Of a stretch of DNA of 64,000 nucleotides, positions 46,262 through 57,010 are shown in pieces (the stretch's first letter is position 1; each line of letters opens with the position of its first letter). This DNA comes from Siphonodentalium dalli. Lineage: Eukaryota; Mollusca; Scaphopoda; Gadilida; Siphonodentaliidae. Where the stretch lies: positions 216,296,151 to 216,360,150 of the forward strand of contig CP136065.1 in the NCBI GenBank assembly GCA_032622095.1, in the 5' to 3' direction. Position numbers and translations under genes: made by a program. Under the pieces are notes generated by a model. The model saw only the letters and a list, made by a program, of their open reading frames with translations, was not told where the DNA came from and made no database searches.

Positions 46262-46681
46262 CAAGCCTGCAAATAGCGTGTCTGTCATTTGCAGAATGAG
46301 GTCCCCAGAGAGTGAATTTAGTGACGCTATCCCGCATAGCAGGCTAGCATCACTAAATTCACCCTCTGGGGACCTCATTCTGCTTAGGCCCTCAACTGCT
46401 ATGGTAGATCTAGGATCAGATTGAAGTTCCCCAGTTGATGTTGGGCACCTCGATTATGGATTTTACCTTCTGTAGATTAGGGGATATAGAAACTTCCAGA
46501 AGGGAAAACGTAACTAAAAACAATTTTAATTTGATACTATATACTTCCCAGAAGATGAGGCCAAAGCAGAATGAGGTCTCAAGAGGGTGAATTTGGTGAT
46601 GCTAGCCCGCTGTGCGCATCACTAAATTCACCCTCTGGGGACCTCATTCTGCAAATGACAGGCACGCTATTTGCAGGCTTG
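46262..46681. mobile_element. H8 MITE, full length
   Basis: CAAGCCTGCAAATAGCG to CGCTATTTGCAGGCTTG. The flanks ATGACTGT and ATGACAGT match at 7 of 8. Confidence 0.92.
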
Positions 46682-46689
46682 ATGACAGT

Positions 46690-47126
46690 GATATGTTCAA
46701 TGTTATTAATCATGTATTGCTTGTTTGAAATGTGTGACATGCACTCCCTACCTGTTATAATAGCATATAGCCTAATGGTATGCATAATAATAATGATAAC
46801 ATTATCGGAGAATTCCCCTTTGGACCCTACATTGTCATTATGCTTTAATCACCATAATATGTCCATGATTATGTTGTTGGACAAATGTCAGTGGGCCCTT
46901 TCAAGCTTATGATGATAACATGATTGTCAGTAAGTCTGATCATGAAGGGTCAATACAGGATGGGAGCGATGTTAATTGGTGAGGCAATTATCATTGTTTG
47001 AGTTCTTTGAATAAAATTTGGTTAATTCTAGTGATTTAATTAACAGAATACACATCTCGCTATGCCTGACTGTGGGGAGTGTCTTGTTGTGTTTCTGGCT
47101 TGCTAAAATCATTATGGCACTCCTTC
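46690..47126. other. Intron sequence with no recognised feature
   Basis: I see nothing in it. Confidence 0.5.
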
Positions 47127-47348
47127 TACAGTAATGCCCTAAATAATCGACTCCTTAACCACAGCAGAATTATAGGTAATTTTTCAGGATTTATAATAGT
47201 CGGAAATATGACGTGTTGCCATTCATCGGAAAGCCCTCCGTGAGAGCTTTCCGATGAATGACAACAAGCCATATTTAAAATTAAATCCTGAAAAATTACC
47301 CATAATTCTGCTGTGGTTAAGGAGCCGATTATTTGGGGCATTACTGTA
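47127..47348. mobile_element. P1 MITE, mutated arms
   Basis: TA-flanked. The left arm carries an extra TAATA in TTTATAATAGTCGG, and the right arm has AAAATTAAATCC in place of CCGACTAAATCC. Confidence 0.92.
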
Positions 47349-48059
47349 TATGTACCATTGTTAAGAGATTTGGCATTTTAATAAAATATACCTGTCTTTC
47401 CTGTAACGGTTCAGAATCTAGGAGCAGACGGTCAAAACATAATAGTTTATAATAATAATCATAACGAATATCATACCTTCCATTATAAGCATTTATAAGC
47501 ATTTATAAGCATTTATAATAAGCATTTATAAGCATTTATAAGCATTTTGATTTTGATTTTGATGCCGGGGAAAGTCATGAGGTAAATCATAGCACATCAC
47601 TTCATTTATTTTACCGGGGTCAAAAATTGCTGACTCAAATTTTTTTTTCCAGACAGCATTGCCGATGACGTTAATTCCCAAGGATGGTTTATACTTAATT
47701 ACATCTATCTTTCTGGCTCCCATAATTAACAACACTGCAATAGAATTATTCAACCTTGAAGAGAAGGTAGGGAAAGCGCAAATATTTTGGTGCCTATTTA
47801 AAACTAATACTTTCAGGAATGGCATTTATTGGTAGATTTGGACATGCCACTTCTGAAGGCACTAATAATTAACAACAGTACCATGACCTAGTAGAATTTG
47901 AAGGGAAGATTTTAGTCATGATTAAATAACAAATCATGCTGATGGAAATGGATTTAGTTAACCACTGCATGTCTAACCCCACTGGGGATGATATTACCAT
48001 TGTCTAAACAAAATAGAATTGTATTTGCCAGTTAACACTGAGCACCACCAGAGAATAAT
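47349..48059. other. Intron sequence with a 10-bp repeat
   Basis: AAGCATTTAT units repeat at about 47484-47550, followed by TTTTGATTTTGAT. I see no gene. Confidence 0.65.
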
Positions 48060-48457
48060 TTAACCCTTTACCCAACAAACCGGCCAAAACCGGCCAAATA
48101 AAGCTTCAACAGCCTAAAATATCTTCGGTCTGTCTCAATAGAACCATACAAATATGGATATCATTGGAACCGGCTCCTTGACCACATTGTGATAGTTACA
48201 GTTATGCCCTGTGCCAATGCATTCTCTTATATATGCGAGTCGACCATAGGTCGCCTCGCATATATAAGAGAATGCATTGGCCTAAAAAAAAAACTTTTTT
48301 TAACACTTTTTACCATTTTTTCTTACGTTCTTTAACAATTTTATAATTTTTAATGTGTTAAGCCAATGCATTCTCTTATATATGCGAGGCGACCTATGGT
48401 CGACTCGCATATATAAGAGAATGCATTGGCACAGGGCCCTGTTGGGTAAAGGGTTAA
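48060..48457 (+). mobile_element. T1 MITE (TTAA target)
   Basis: Full length with both 69-bp palindromes. The right terminus lost a few bases (GGGCCCTGTTGGG). Confidence 0.93.
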
Positions 48458-48541
48458 CTCAATTCCGGATAAAATTAATCTCTCCAAGGATACACACAAT
48501 CAACAATCATTTTTTGAAATATTTTGAAATGACATCACATG

Positions 48542-48896
48542 CAGGGGCGCCGGAAGAGGGGGGACAGAGGGGGCAGCTGACCCCCCTGCCCTTGACCACG
48601 GGGGGCGAGCGGGGGCAGGACTTGCCCTTTTTCTGGAGACAGAAAATGCTTTTTGTGTGTTTAATCTCGTGTTTTTTGGTCCAAATACCACCAATTTCAC
48701 AAGGAATATTAATTTTTTGTCAATTTTATCACAAAACGGCCATAAAAACCGACAAATACCATTAAAATAGGGATTTTTGCCAATGAATTTATGGTTATTT
48801 TCCCGAGTTTGCGGAGAAAATGCCCTTTTTTGCGGAAAAGTGCCCTTTTGTAGGCTCTGCCCCCCCCCCTGCCCTTGGATGCTTCCGGCGCCCCTG
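48542..48896. mobile_element. hAT-like MITE with 8-bp target duplication ATCACATG
   Basis: The ends are CAGGGGCGCCGGAAG and its exact inverse CTTCCGGCGCCCCTG. ATCACATG is repeated at 48534-48541 and 48897-48904. CAGGGGCG ends with 8-bp duplications are typical hAT features. The interior is G/C-tract rich and non-coding. Confidence 0.93.
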
Positions 48897-48904
48897 ATCA
48901 CATG

Positions 48905-49244
48905 CATGACTTTTATTTGACTTGTTATATTATGATTACAATTTCAAAATAATTGTTGTTATCCCAGATTTGTTTAAAATATCTTGATGATGAAGAGATA
49001 AATTTTACCCAGTGCCGATGAAAACATTCCAAAGGCTTATATTAACAAACTATCAGTTTGCAAAAATAGACACACCTCGATTTGGTTTATTTACATTTGG
49101 TTTATTTACATTAATTACTACAGATATTCAGTGTTTTGGGAAACATTGGGTTTAAATTAGGATCTGATTTATTAATACTACCAGCTATTCGCAGATGGAA
49201 ATTCTCCCCAGCGGCTATAGGGGTCCAATTCCCACCAACACTGT
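48905..49244. other. Intron sequence with no recognised feature
   Basis: A small direct repeat, TTTGGTTTATTTACAT, lies near 49080-49110. I see nothing else. Confidence 0.5.
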
Positions 49245-49576
49245 TTAACCCTTCCATGACTGGAGCTTCCTGAAATTTTGCGAAAACCCTGTGCCAATGC
49301 ATTCTCTTATATATGCGAGTCTCCCATAGGGAGCCTCGAATATATAAGTGAATACAATGCCTAAAAATATTTACCATGACCTTGTAAGCCAGAGCAGATA
49401 CAGTAATGCCCTAAATAATTGACTCCTTAACCACAGCAGAATTATGGGTAATTTTTCAGGATTTAGTCGGCAATATGGCTTGTTGTCATTCATCGGAAAG
49501 CTCTCAGTGAGAATTCACTGGCACAGGATCTTAAATGCTGCACAATTAACTGCAGCTCCCACCATGGAAGGGTTAA
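49245..49576 (+). mobile_element. T3 MITE interrupted by a half P1
   Basis: TTAACCCTTCCATGAC to CCACCATGGAAGGGTTAA. Its second module region is replaced by P1 sequence from 49399 to about 49513. Confidence 0.88.
49399..49513. mobile_element. P1 MITE, left half only, nested in T3
   Basis: It runs from TACAGTAATGCCC through the left arm to CTCTCAGTGAGA at the palindrome tip. The entire right arm is missing, and T3 sequence (ATTCACTGGCACAGG) resumes at once. Confidence 0.9.
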
Positions 49577-49648
49577 TTTGAGCAATTTCAGACACAGAAA
49601 CTGGGTTTGCACATTTAAAGGTATATATGACATTCGTAGTGGGTAGAC

Positions 49649-50071
49649 CAAGTCTGAGTTTAGTGTGCCTGTCATTTGCAGAATGAGGTTCCATAGCGGG
49701 CTAGCATAACTAAATTCCCCCTCTGGGGACCTCATTCTGCTTACGCCTCATCTTCGAGAAAGTTTATTATCAAATTTCTATAGAAACTTCTTCACATAGA
49801 TTCTATTTTTTTTTTAGTTTAGTTTCTCTATATCCCCATATTGGCAGACAACACATTGCATAATCGAAGTTCCCAATGGGTGTAAATACAACATTCACCA
49901 TTTGGGAACCTTAATCTAAGTCTATGTCTCCCATAGCAGATGAAACCATGCAGAATGAGGTCCCAAGAGGGTGAATTTAGTGATGCTAGCCCACTGTTTG
50001 AGATAGCGTCACTAAATTCACCCTCTGGGGACCTCATTCTGCAAATGACAGACACACTAAACTCAGGCTTG
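49649..50071. mobile_element. H8 MITE, first hairpin deleted
   Basis: CAAGTCTGAGTTTAG to CTAAACTCAGGCTTG. The left hairpin lacks its 5' stem (GAATGAGGTTCC goes straight to ATAGCGGG). No clear target duplication is seen. Confidence 0.85.
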
Positions 50072-50536
50072 AAGAAGACTGTGGGAAAATATATCAACTT
50101 CTCATATGGACTATAAATAATTCTCCAATAAAGATATTTCCATGTTGAAACCATTGTCATGTAAACATAAATGTGTTACAATGATTTACCAAACATCACT
50201 GATTATGCAGGTAATTCAAATATTTAAATCTGTTTTTCAAAATATTTTTCAATACTTTGACAAGTTTATCCCTTTACATCTTTTATTGTACATTGTATTT
50301 TATATCATATGTGGAATGACACGTGATCGGTAATGTAGCTGTACAGGAATGTTTACATAGCAATAGTTTTGACATGCAAAATCTCGTTATTGGAGAATTA
50401 TTGATATTACTGATATAAATAACAAGTTTATCTTTTTTTTTTTTTTTTACATGTACCGGTACTGTGTTTTTAAGTCATCACTGTAAAATTTTGCATGTGC
50501 CCATTGCAAAGTTTTCAGTCACTTTAGGAAATTTAA
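50072..50536. other. Intron sequence with a poly-T tract
   Basis: A run of 16 or more T lies near 50431. I see no gene. Confidence 0.5.
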
Positions 50537-50925
50537 TAGCCTTGTTTACGAACCCATCCTATAATTTATTTTCCCATATTGCAAAAATTTCACTTTTTAT
50601 TAATTAGTTTATGATCAAGTTAACTAAAATATGAAGCCTTTGGTGATAAAAATAGTTAATGGCAAAGTCTTTCCTTTAGTTTTCTCCTTTTGTCCCGATT
50701 ATTTAATTAAACCATTTTGTGGGATGAAATACCTTAGTTTATTTCTATAAAGTTAATAAAACAAATTATTTCCAAAAATCTTATGAAATTCATGTACATT
50801 TTGAATATATTCTATCATTGAGGTGGTGCTGGATACTTTGTTTTTATCATTATTTCCCTTCCTGCGTCTACTTTTTCCAACACAAATGTTCGAAACCCAA
50901 GATATAATATGGGTGTGGCCTTAAC
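50537..50925. mobile_element. Old TIR element related to 60828-61209
   Basis: CTTGTTTACGAACCCATCCT near the left and TGCGTCTACTTTTTCCAACACAAATGTTCG near the right match the element at 60828. The terminal AGGCGACACC is degraded. It ends about 25 bp from exon 50950. Confidence 0.6.
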
Positions 50926-50949
50926 TAATTCGAAGAACTACAAACTTAC

Positions 50950-51235
50950 TCCCAGAACTCCTCGCTTGCCGTCACAATCTTCGTTACATTGCCTTTTGAT
51001 TCAGATGGATTCAGAGCAGAGACACCTGTTGTTGCCAATGTAGTAGTTACTGTTTGATTCATCAGAGTCGCATTTCGGTGAACGACACAGTCCTTTGTAT
51101 TCCACTCATTATCACAGGTACTCCATGGCAGAACCGCTCGCAATGACATATAGAGGAAGTAGATTGTCCACGTGATGATTATGTTATAATACACACAAAC
51201 TATCCCAGAAACCAACACCATTCCATATCCAACAC
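50950..51235 (-). CDS. SLC6 exon: TM3 and long extracellular loop 2
   Basis: This 286-bp exon completes a Gly codon, then encodes VGYGMVLVSGIVCVYYNIII, TWTIYFLYMSLRAVLPWSTC, DNEWNTKDC and a loop ending TASEEFW plus GA of Glu. YYN(I/V)I in TM3 and LPW..C...WNT..C, the conserved EL2 disulfide pair, identify SLC6. The loop has three N-glycosylation sequons (NAT, NQT, NVT). The acceptor is TTTTCCAG and the donor is GA before GTAAGT. It is the most upstream exon found. The start codon and TM1-TM2 are missing. A P1 MITE lies 24 bp upstream of the acceptor. Confidence 0.97.
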
Positions 51236-51259
51236 CTGGAAAAAAAATCAAATTAAAGC

Positions 51260-51410
51260 TACAGTAATGCCCTGAATAATCGACTCCTTAACCACAGCTC
51301 ACTGAGAGCTTTCTGATGAATGGCAACAAGCCATATTTCCGACTAAATCCTGAAAAATTACCCATAATTCTGCCATGGTTAAGGAGTCGATTATTTAGGG
51401 CATTACTGTA
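51260..51410. mobile_element. P1 MITE, left arm mostly deleted, 24 bp from a splice acceptor
   Basis: The left end TACAGTAATGCCC is joined to the tip by loss of most of the left arm. The right arm is complete. In transcript orientation it precedes the acceptor of exon 51235. Confidence 0.92.
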
Positions 51411-51539
51411 CATGGCGATTTCGCCTTGATCATGACATGGTTGAGCAAGTCTGATCATATACCGAATATCAACAAAATCAGTTGACATTTGTTCAAATTA
51501 TCACACTATCCTGAAACAAAATTCACAAAAATGAACCAA

Positions 51540-51939
51540 TTAACCCTTTACCCAACAAACCGGCCAAAACCGGCCAAATAAAGCTTCAACAGCCTAAAAT
51601 ATCTTCGGTCTGTCTCAATAGAACCATACAAATATGGATATCATTGGAACCGGCTCCTTGACCACATTGTGATAGTTACAGTTATGCCCTGTGCCAATGC
51701 ATTCTCTTATATATGCGAGTCGACCATAGGTCGCCTCGCATATATAAGAGAATGCATTGGCCTAAAAAAAATCTTTTTTTAACACTTTTTACCATTTTTT
51801 CTTACATTCTTTAACAATTTTATAATTTTGAATGTGTTAAGCCAATGCATTCTCTTATATATGCGAGGCGACCTATGGTCGACTCGCATATATAAGAGAA
51901 TGCATTGGCACAGGGCCGTTCTGTTGGGTAAAGGGTTAA
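51540..51939 (+). mobile_element. T1 MITE (TTAA target)
   Basis: A canonical full-length 400-bp copy with both palindromes, opposite in orientation to its neighbour at 52085. Confidence 0.94.
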
Positions 51940-52084
51940 GAGCCATAAATCTGCCCAAAGTAAACGGACCTTCTCGGTTTTCGAGCTTGATCAAGACAAT
52001 GTACAACAAGTCTTATAACAAATACCAACAAAATCAATTGATATTTCTTCAAATTATAACGCTATCGTGATCAAATTGAACTAA

Positions 52085-52494
52085 TTAACCCTTTACCCAA
52101 CAGAAGGGCCCTGTGCCAATGCATTCTCTTATATATGCGAGTCGACCATAGGTCGCCTCGCATATATAAGAGAATGCATTGGCTTAACACATTAAAAATT
52201 ATAAAATTGTTAAAGAATGTAAGAAAAAATGGTAAAAAGTGTTAAAAAAAGATTTTTTTTAGGCCAATGCATTCTCTTATATATGCGAGGCGACCTATGG
52301 TCGACTCGCATATATAAGAGAATGCATTGGCACAGGGCATAACTGTAACTATCACAATGTGGTCAATGAGCCGGTTCCAATGATATCCATATTTGTATGG
52401 TTCTATTGAGACAGACCGAAGATATTTTAGGCTGTTGAAGCTTTATTTGGCCGGTTTTGGCCGGTTTGTTGGGTATAGGGTTAAGGGTCGTTAT
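52085..52494 (-). mobile_element. T1 MITE (TTAA target)
   Basis: A full-length copy in inverse orientation. With 51540-51939 it forms a head-to-head pair 145 bp apart that could pair over 400 bp. Confidence 0.94.
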
Positions 52495-52658
52495 CCAAAG
52501 TAGGCAGCCTGGCCGGATTTAGAACTCGAGCAAGACATTTTTAAGATTATCAACTAAATCAGTTGATATTTGTTGAAGTTATTGCACTGTCACCATCTGT
52601 AGATTACACACTCAGCTGCCCATCTGTAATTAAACTCAGACCTCTCATATTATAGATC

Positions 52659-53115
52659 CAAGTCTGAGTTTAGTGTGCCTGTAATTTGCAAAATGAGGTC
52701 CCAAAGGGTGAATTTAGTGATGCTATCCCACGTAATGGGCTAGCGTAATCAAATTCATGCTCTGGGGACCTCATTCTACATGGCCTCATCTGCTATGGGA
52801 GACATAGACTCAGATTGAAGTTCCCAAATAGTGAATATTGTGATGTACACCCTTTTTTGAACCTCGATTATGCAATGTGTCATCTGCCAATTGGGGGAAA
52901 AACAGAAACTAAACAATAAAATAGAAATAGAATCTATGTGAAGAGGTTTAGAAATTTGATAATAAATAAACCTTCCAGATAAGATGAGGCCTAAGCAGAA
53001 TGAGATCCACAGAGGGTGAATTTAGTGATGCTAGCATGCTATGCGGGATAGCTTCACTAAATTCACCCTCTGGGGACCTCATTCTGCAAATGACAGGCAC
53101 ACGAAACTCAGGGTT
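52659..53115. mobile_element. H8 MITE, full length
   Basis: CAAGTCTGAGTTTAG to CGAAACTCAGGGTTG with both hairpins. The target duplication is no longer visible. Confidence 0.87.
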
Positions 53116-53318
53116 GCTTTTTCCCCACCAATAACCTTTTTCTTAAATGCTGTTTAAATCAATAGAAATTCTAAAGGGTTCAAGTGCATCCGTTCACGTG
53201 CCAGACGCATGGAGCATGATTTGAAATTGTGTCAATAATTTGTACATCGATCCTCACCTCACCAGACGATAAGAAATCGGTCACCATTCTTGCTGATAAC
53301 TTAATGCTTTACTGCCAA

Positions 53319-54284
53319 TCCTTAAACTAGTTTGTCTATCATTTGCAGAATGAGATCCCCAGAGGGTGAATTTAGTGACATTATCCTACACAGGGGGGGG
53401 GGGGGGGGGGGCTAGCATCACCAAATTCACCCTCTGGGAACCTCATTCTGATAAGATAAGATAAGATTTATTAAAACAAACCATAAAACAATGGTGTCTG
53501 TCGTAACATAATATATATACAATATACATCTGAGAAAGAAATCATATATTTGGTGACTATAAATTGACTATAATAGGTGAAACATCTGTGGAGGACCCTG
53601 TCAGTCTAGAGAGCATGCAATAAATTCACATATCAATTTTGTTTCGCGTGCTGTGTCTGGGTCAAGAAGACATCGAAAATTATTGAAAGATTCTTTTGAT
53701 CCTTGTTTTAAAAATTTTGGTTCAACTTGTTGATTGAGTTTTACAAATAAATTATTTCTTTGGTTAATATTCTTCTTACAGAAAAGGAAAAAATGTTCTT
53801 CGTCTTCTAACTGAAGACATAGAGAGCAAGTTCTTTGAGATAATGTTGGTTTTGGGCGTTTCTGTCTTTCCTTTTCTATGGCTAAATTATGAGCACTGAT
53901 CCTCATTGCACTCAGGTGCCTGGTGAGAGATTTAGGTATCCCTAGTGTTAAATAAGTTTGAGTTTTGAACTCCTTATATATTTTTCCAAACAAGCCTTAT
54001 TTTCTGGAAAGTATCTATTGTCTAAAATTAACATTGTTTTTAGTTACTTCTATTCAGTTTCTATATCCCCTAATTAGCAGAAGATAAAATGCATAACCGA
54101 TGTGACTAATAGGTGAAAATCACTAACTTCAAATGGGGAGCTTCAATCTGATCCTTGGTCTAAGCACAATGAGTTTCCCCAGAGGGTAAATTTGGTGAGG
54201 CTAGCCTGATGTGTGGGATAGTGTCACTAAATTCACACTCTGGGGACCTTCTTCGGCAAATGACAGACACTATTTCAAGGCTTT
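53319..54284. mobile_element. H8 MITE interrupted by a LINE
   Basis: The left hairpin (53341-53451) has a tip made of a G run of about 20. The H8 middle resumes at 53992 with AAGCCTTATTTTCTGGAAAG. The right end is ACTATTTCAAGGCTT. The LINE fills 53452-53991. Confidence 0.85.
53452..53991 (-). mobile_element. 5'-truncated LINE with reverse-transcriptase C-terminus and (TCTTA)n tail
   Basis: The minus strand reads through about 130 codons ending at a stop at 53601-53603. It contains C-X2-C-X7-H-X4-C (CSLCLQLEDEEHFFLFC), the zinc-knuckle-like motif downstream of the polymerase in many LINE ORF2 proteins. A 148-bp 3' UTR ends in AATAAATCTTATC repeats. There is no polymerase domain and no true start codon, so it is a dead 5'-truncated copy. 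CR1/L2/jockey-like clade is an inference. Confidence 0.82.
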
Positions 54285-54375
54285 CAATTTTCTCAGACAT
54301 TCAGAAATCGGTCAACATTCTCGTTGATATGATGCTAGACTGCTCAAATGGCTGCCAATGAAGTGCGCATGGGTT

Positions 54376-54514
54376 TACAGTAATGCTCTAAGTAATCGAC
54401 TCCTTACGAGAGCTTTCCGATGAATGGCAACAAGCCATATTTCCGACTAAATCCTGAAAAGTTACCCATAATTCTGCTGTGGCTAAGGAGTCGATTACTT
54501 AGAGCATTACTGTA
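54376..54514. mobile_element. P1 MITE, left arm deleted
   Basis: TACAGTAATGCTCTAAGTAATCGACTCC is joined to GAGAGCTTTCCGATG. The right arm is whole. Confidence 0.9.
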
Positions 54515-54858
54515 CTTCCTGGGCATGAATCTGTATGAACCCAATATTTTTTAGAAAAACTCATAACAAATTACCCATTTTATCAACATATATCATTCTT
54601 CAAACTTATATCAAGGAAGAATTGTTCAGTAATTTAAGTGATGACATATTTTGTCATATGTTTCATTATTTTCACAAAGTAGGAGTGCGTGCGGAAACCA
54701 ATTAAAAGTGCATTTAGAAAATCAATGAATTTAATTTTGAAATATATTAATATTTGTATGTATTTAAGCCCATTTCAATACAGTGAGATGTGCTTTGAAT
54801 TAATATCTCACTTTAAACTTTTCTATGCATCAGTAAATACTCATTGATGAGGATTTAT
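54515..54858. other. Sequence with no recognised feature
   Basis: I see nothing in it. Confidence 0.5.
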
Positions 54859-54944
54859 CCCTCAGGAAATGTTCAGATAATAAGTTCAACAAACGGTCAT
54901 GTAGGTCATTTGTTGAACTTATTATCTGAACATTTCCCACCAAT
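54859..54944. repeat. T4-type foldback hairpin, solo
   Basis: GGAAATGTTCAGATAATAAG through TTCAACAAA, a short spacer, then the exact inverse. The T4 terminal CCCTTTC is absent on both sides. Confidence 0.85.
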
Positions 54945-54964
54945 GAATATGATTCCTTCTGCAC

Positions 54965-55403
54965 CAAGGCTGCAAATAGCGTGTCTGTCATTTGCAGAAT
55001 GAGGTCCCCAGAGGGTGAATTTAGTTATGCTACCCCGCATAGTGGGCTAGCATCACTAAATTCACCCTCTGGGGACCTCATTCTGCTTAGGCCCTCAACT
55101 GCTATGGCAGACCTAGAATCAGATTGAAGTTCCCCAGTTGAAGTTGGTGATGTTCACCCATTGGGCGCCTCGATTATGGATTTTATCTTCTGCAAATTAG
55201 GAGATATAGAAACTTCCCAGAATGGGAAAACGTAACTAAAAACAATGTTAATTTGATACCAGAGATACTTCCCAGAAGATGAGACCTAAGCAGAATGAGG
55301 TCCCCAGAGGGTGAATTTAGTGATGCTATCCCGCATAGCGGGCTAGCATCACTAAATTCACCCTCTGGGGACCTCATTCTGCAAATGACAAACACGCTAT
55401 TTG
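54965..55403. mobile_element. H8 MITE with 8-bp target duplication TTCTGCAC
   Basis: CAAGGCTGCAAATAGCG to CACGCTATTTG. TTCTGCAC is found immediately on both sides. The right terminus has lost the last GCAGGCTTG bases. Confidence 0.9.
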
Positions 55404-55411
55404 TTCTGCAC

Positions 55412-55925
55412 TTTACATGTATATTGTCTGCTCATTTCTAAAACATCCCTCCAGATGGATAATAGACCCTTCCATCAGTTACTTTTATGACTGAGTGAGA
55501 GAATCCATTTAATTAAGAAAGTGTTAAATAAAACACAATAGAGAAGAATATTGTCTTGTTTTATATCCTAATTCAAAGGTGACCCCTTTTTTCAAAAATC
55601 TGATTTTTGAACATTTTATTTACAATTGTGTTAGCTAGGCAAAGTTATAACATGAAATACATGTCCGAAGTCTTACTGGGTTGGAACTCTTCTCTATTGA
55701 ATGATGGTACTGGTAATTTTAAGCATGGGAATCAAAATTGGTTCCCCTAAGTCCAATTGAGGATTATTTAGGGAAGTGGCTAAAGGATTTACATTGGGGT
55801 TGTAAACTTAATAGTTGGATATTTTGCAAAGAGTGGCCATTTCAGTCAGAAAAATTTACCAAAAGTAGGAAAATATTTCAAAATTGACAAATATTGTTTA
55901 AAAAAACAAAACAATTGACACTAAC
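55412..55925. other. Sequence with no recognised feature
   Basis: I see nothing in it. Confidence 0.5.
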
Positions 55926-56141
55926 TACAGTAATGCCCTAAATAATCGACTCCTTAACCACAGCAAAATTATGGGTAACTTTTCAGGATTTAGTCAGAAA
56001 TATGGCTTGTTGTCATGCATTGGAAAGCTCTCAGTGATGCTTTCCAATGAATGGCAACAAGCCATATTTCCGACTAAATCCTGAAAAATTACCCATAATT
56101 CTGATGTGGTTAAGGAGTCGATTATTTAGGGCATTACTGCA
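55926..56141. mobile_element. P1 palindromic MITE
   Basis: TACAGTAATGCCC to GGGCATTACTGCA. The right TA has mutated to CA, and the tip is shortened to CTCAGTGATGC. Confidence 0.92.
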
Positions 56142-56314
56142 TTGGTTGGAAAATTAAACCATCAGAATAATTTTGCTCTTAAATTCCCATATGACATTGT
56201 GCCTGGCATGAAATTTCCAAAAGTTGAAAATAATGTCCCCCCCCCCAAACCCCTAGGTGCCAGCCACACTCCTGAGTCCAATCATTGTTTGCAATTATAT
56301 ATTGACCAGGCCAT

Positions 56315-56704
56315 TTAACCCTTTACCCAACAAACCGGCCAAATAAAGCTTCAACAGCCTAAAATATCTTCGGTCTGTCTCAATAGAACCATACAAATAT
56401 GGATATCATTGGAACCGGCTCCTTGACCACATTGTGATAGTTACAGTTATGCCCTGTGCCAATGCATTCTCTTATATATGCGAGTCGACCATAGGTCGCC
56501 TCGCATATATAAGAGAATGCATTGGCCTAAAAAAAATCTTTTTTTAACACTTTTTACCATTTTTTCTTACATTCTTTAACAATTTTATAACTTTTAATGT
56601 GTTAAGCCAATGCATTCTCTTATATATGCGAGGCGACCTATGGTCGACTCGCATATATAAGAGAATGCATTGGCACAGGGCCATTGTGTTGGGTAAAGGG
56701 TTAA
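56315..56704 (+). mobile_element. T1 MITE (TTAA target)
   Basis: Full length with both palindromes. The left end has one GGCCAAA unit where longer copies have two. Confidence 0.94.
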
Positions 56705-57010
56705 TATCTGGGCATCACAAGTTTTGACAGCCACTGTAGCGAGACATCAGCATTTTATCCAGCACACCATACTCAAAAAAACGTGACGCATCAAATACTC
56801 CCCTTGATGAAAAAAATGTCAAAAAATCAATAGCTTTTATGTCACTCCAACAGTCATGCCGACCTCCTATCCTCCGTTACGCATGGAGATGGAATATCTT
56901 TGAATGAATAAAGGAAATTAGCGGAACAACTTGAGACAGGATAATGGATTTATTTCCAATAATATCCATTCCTATATTAAAATAGCTCAATCTTGTCAAT
57001 TACGATTATA
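56705..57010. other. Sequence with no recognised feature
   Basis: I see nothing in it. Confidence 0.5.

Larger units (their letters stand above)
764..51235 (-). other. Partial SLC6 transporter gene (glycine-transporter-like), nine-exon span
   Basis: This is the span of one minus-strand gene for a Na+/Cl- coupled plasma-membrane solute symporter. The nine exons lie at 51235-50950, 45804-45672, 33220-33086, 26432-26329, 25306-25182, 24218-24106, 8548-8417, 4488-4389 and 864-764. Split codons at every junction complete the residue expected for the family, so this is one intact, probably expressed gene and not scattered pseudo-exons. The visible protein is 409 residues of an expected 600 or more, covering TM3 to early TM11. 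Chloride-site residues (Gln and Ser in QIFYS of TM6, Asn and Ser in NCGTS of TM7) and sodium-site Asp-Ser (GLDS of TM8) are present. TM6 AWG followed by SSYN and NNCYRD favours the glycine transporters (SLC6A5/SLC6A9 group), but orthology is unproven. Introns hold nearly all the mobile DNA listed here. Confidence 0.93.
51411..52612 (-). repeat. E-type tandem repeat interrupted by two T1 insertions
   Basis: Three diverged units (51411-51535, 51940-52084, 52495-52612) share AAATCA(G/A)TTGA(C/T)ATTTGTTCAA and GATCAAGAC-type phrases. T1 elements lie between units 1 and 2 and between units 2 and 3. Confidence 0.72.

Noticed and set aside
53601-53993. 130-codon minus-strand frame as a stand-alone gene
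   Set aside because: Its apparent start is TTG at the 5' truncation point. The content is the C-terminal tail of a LINE protein, so it is annotated as part of a dead LINE.
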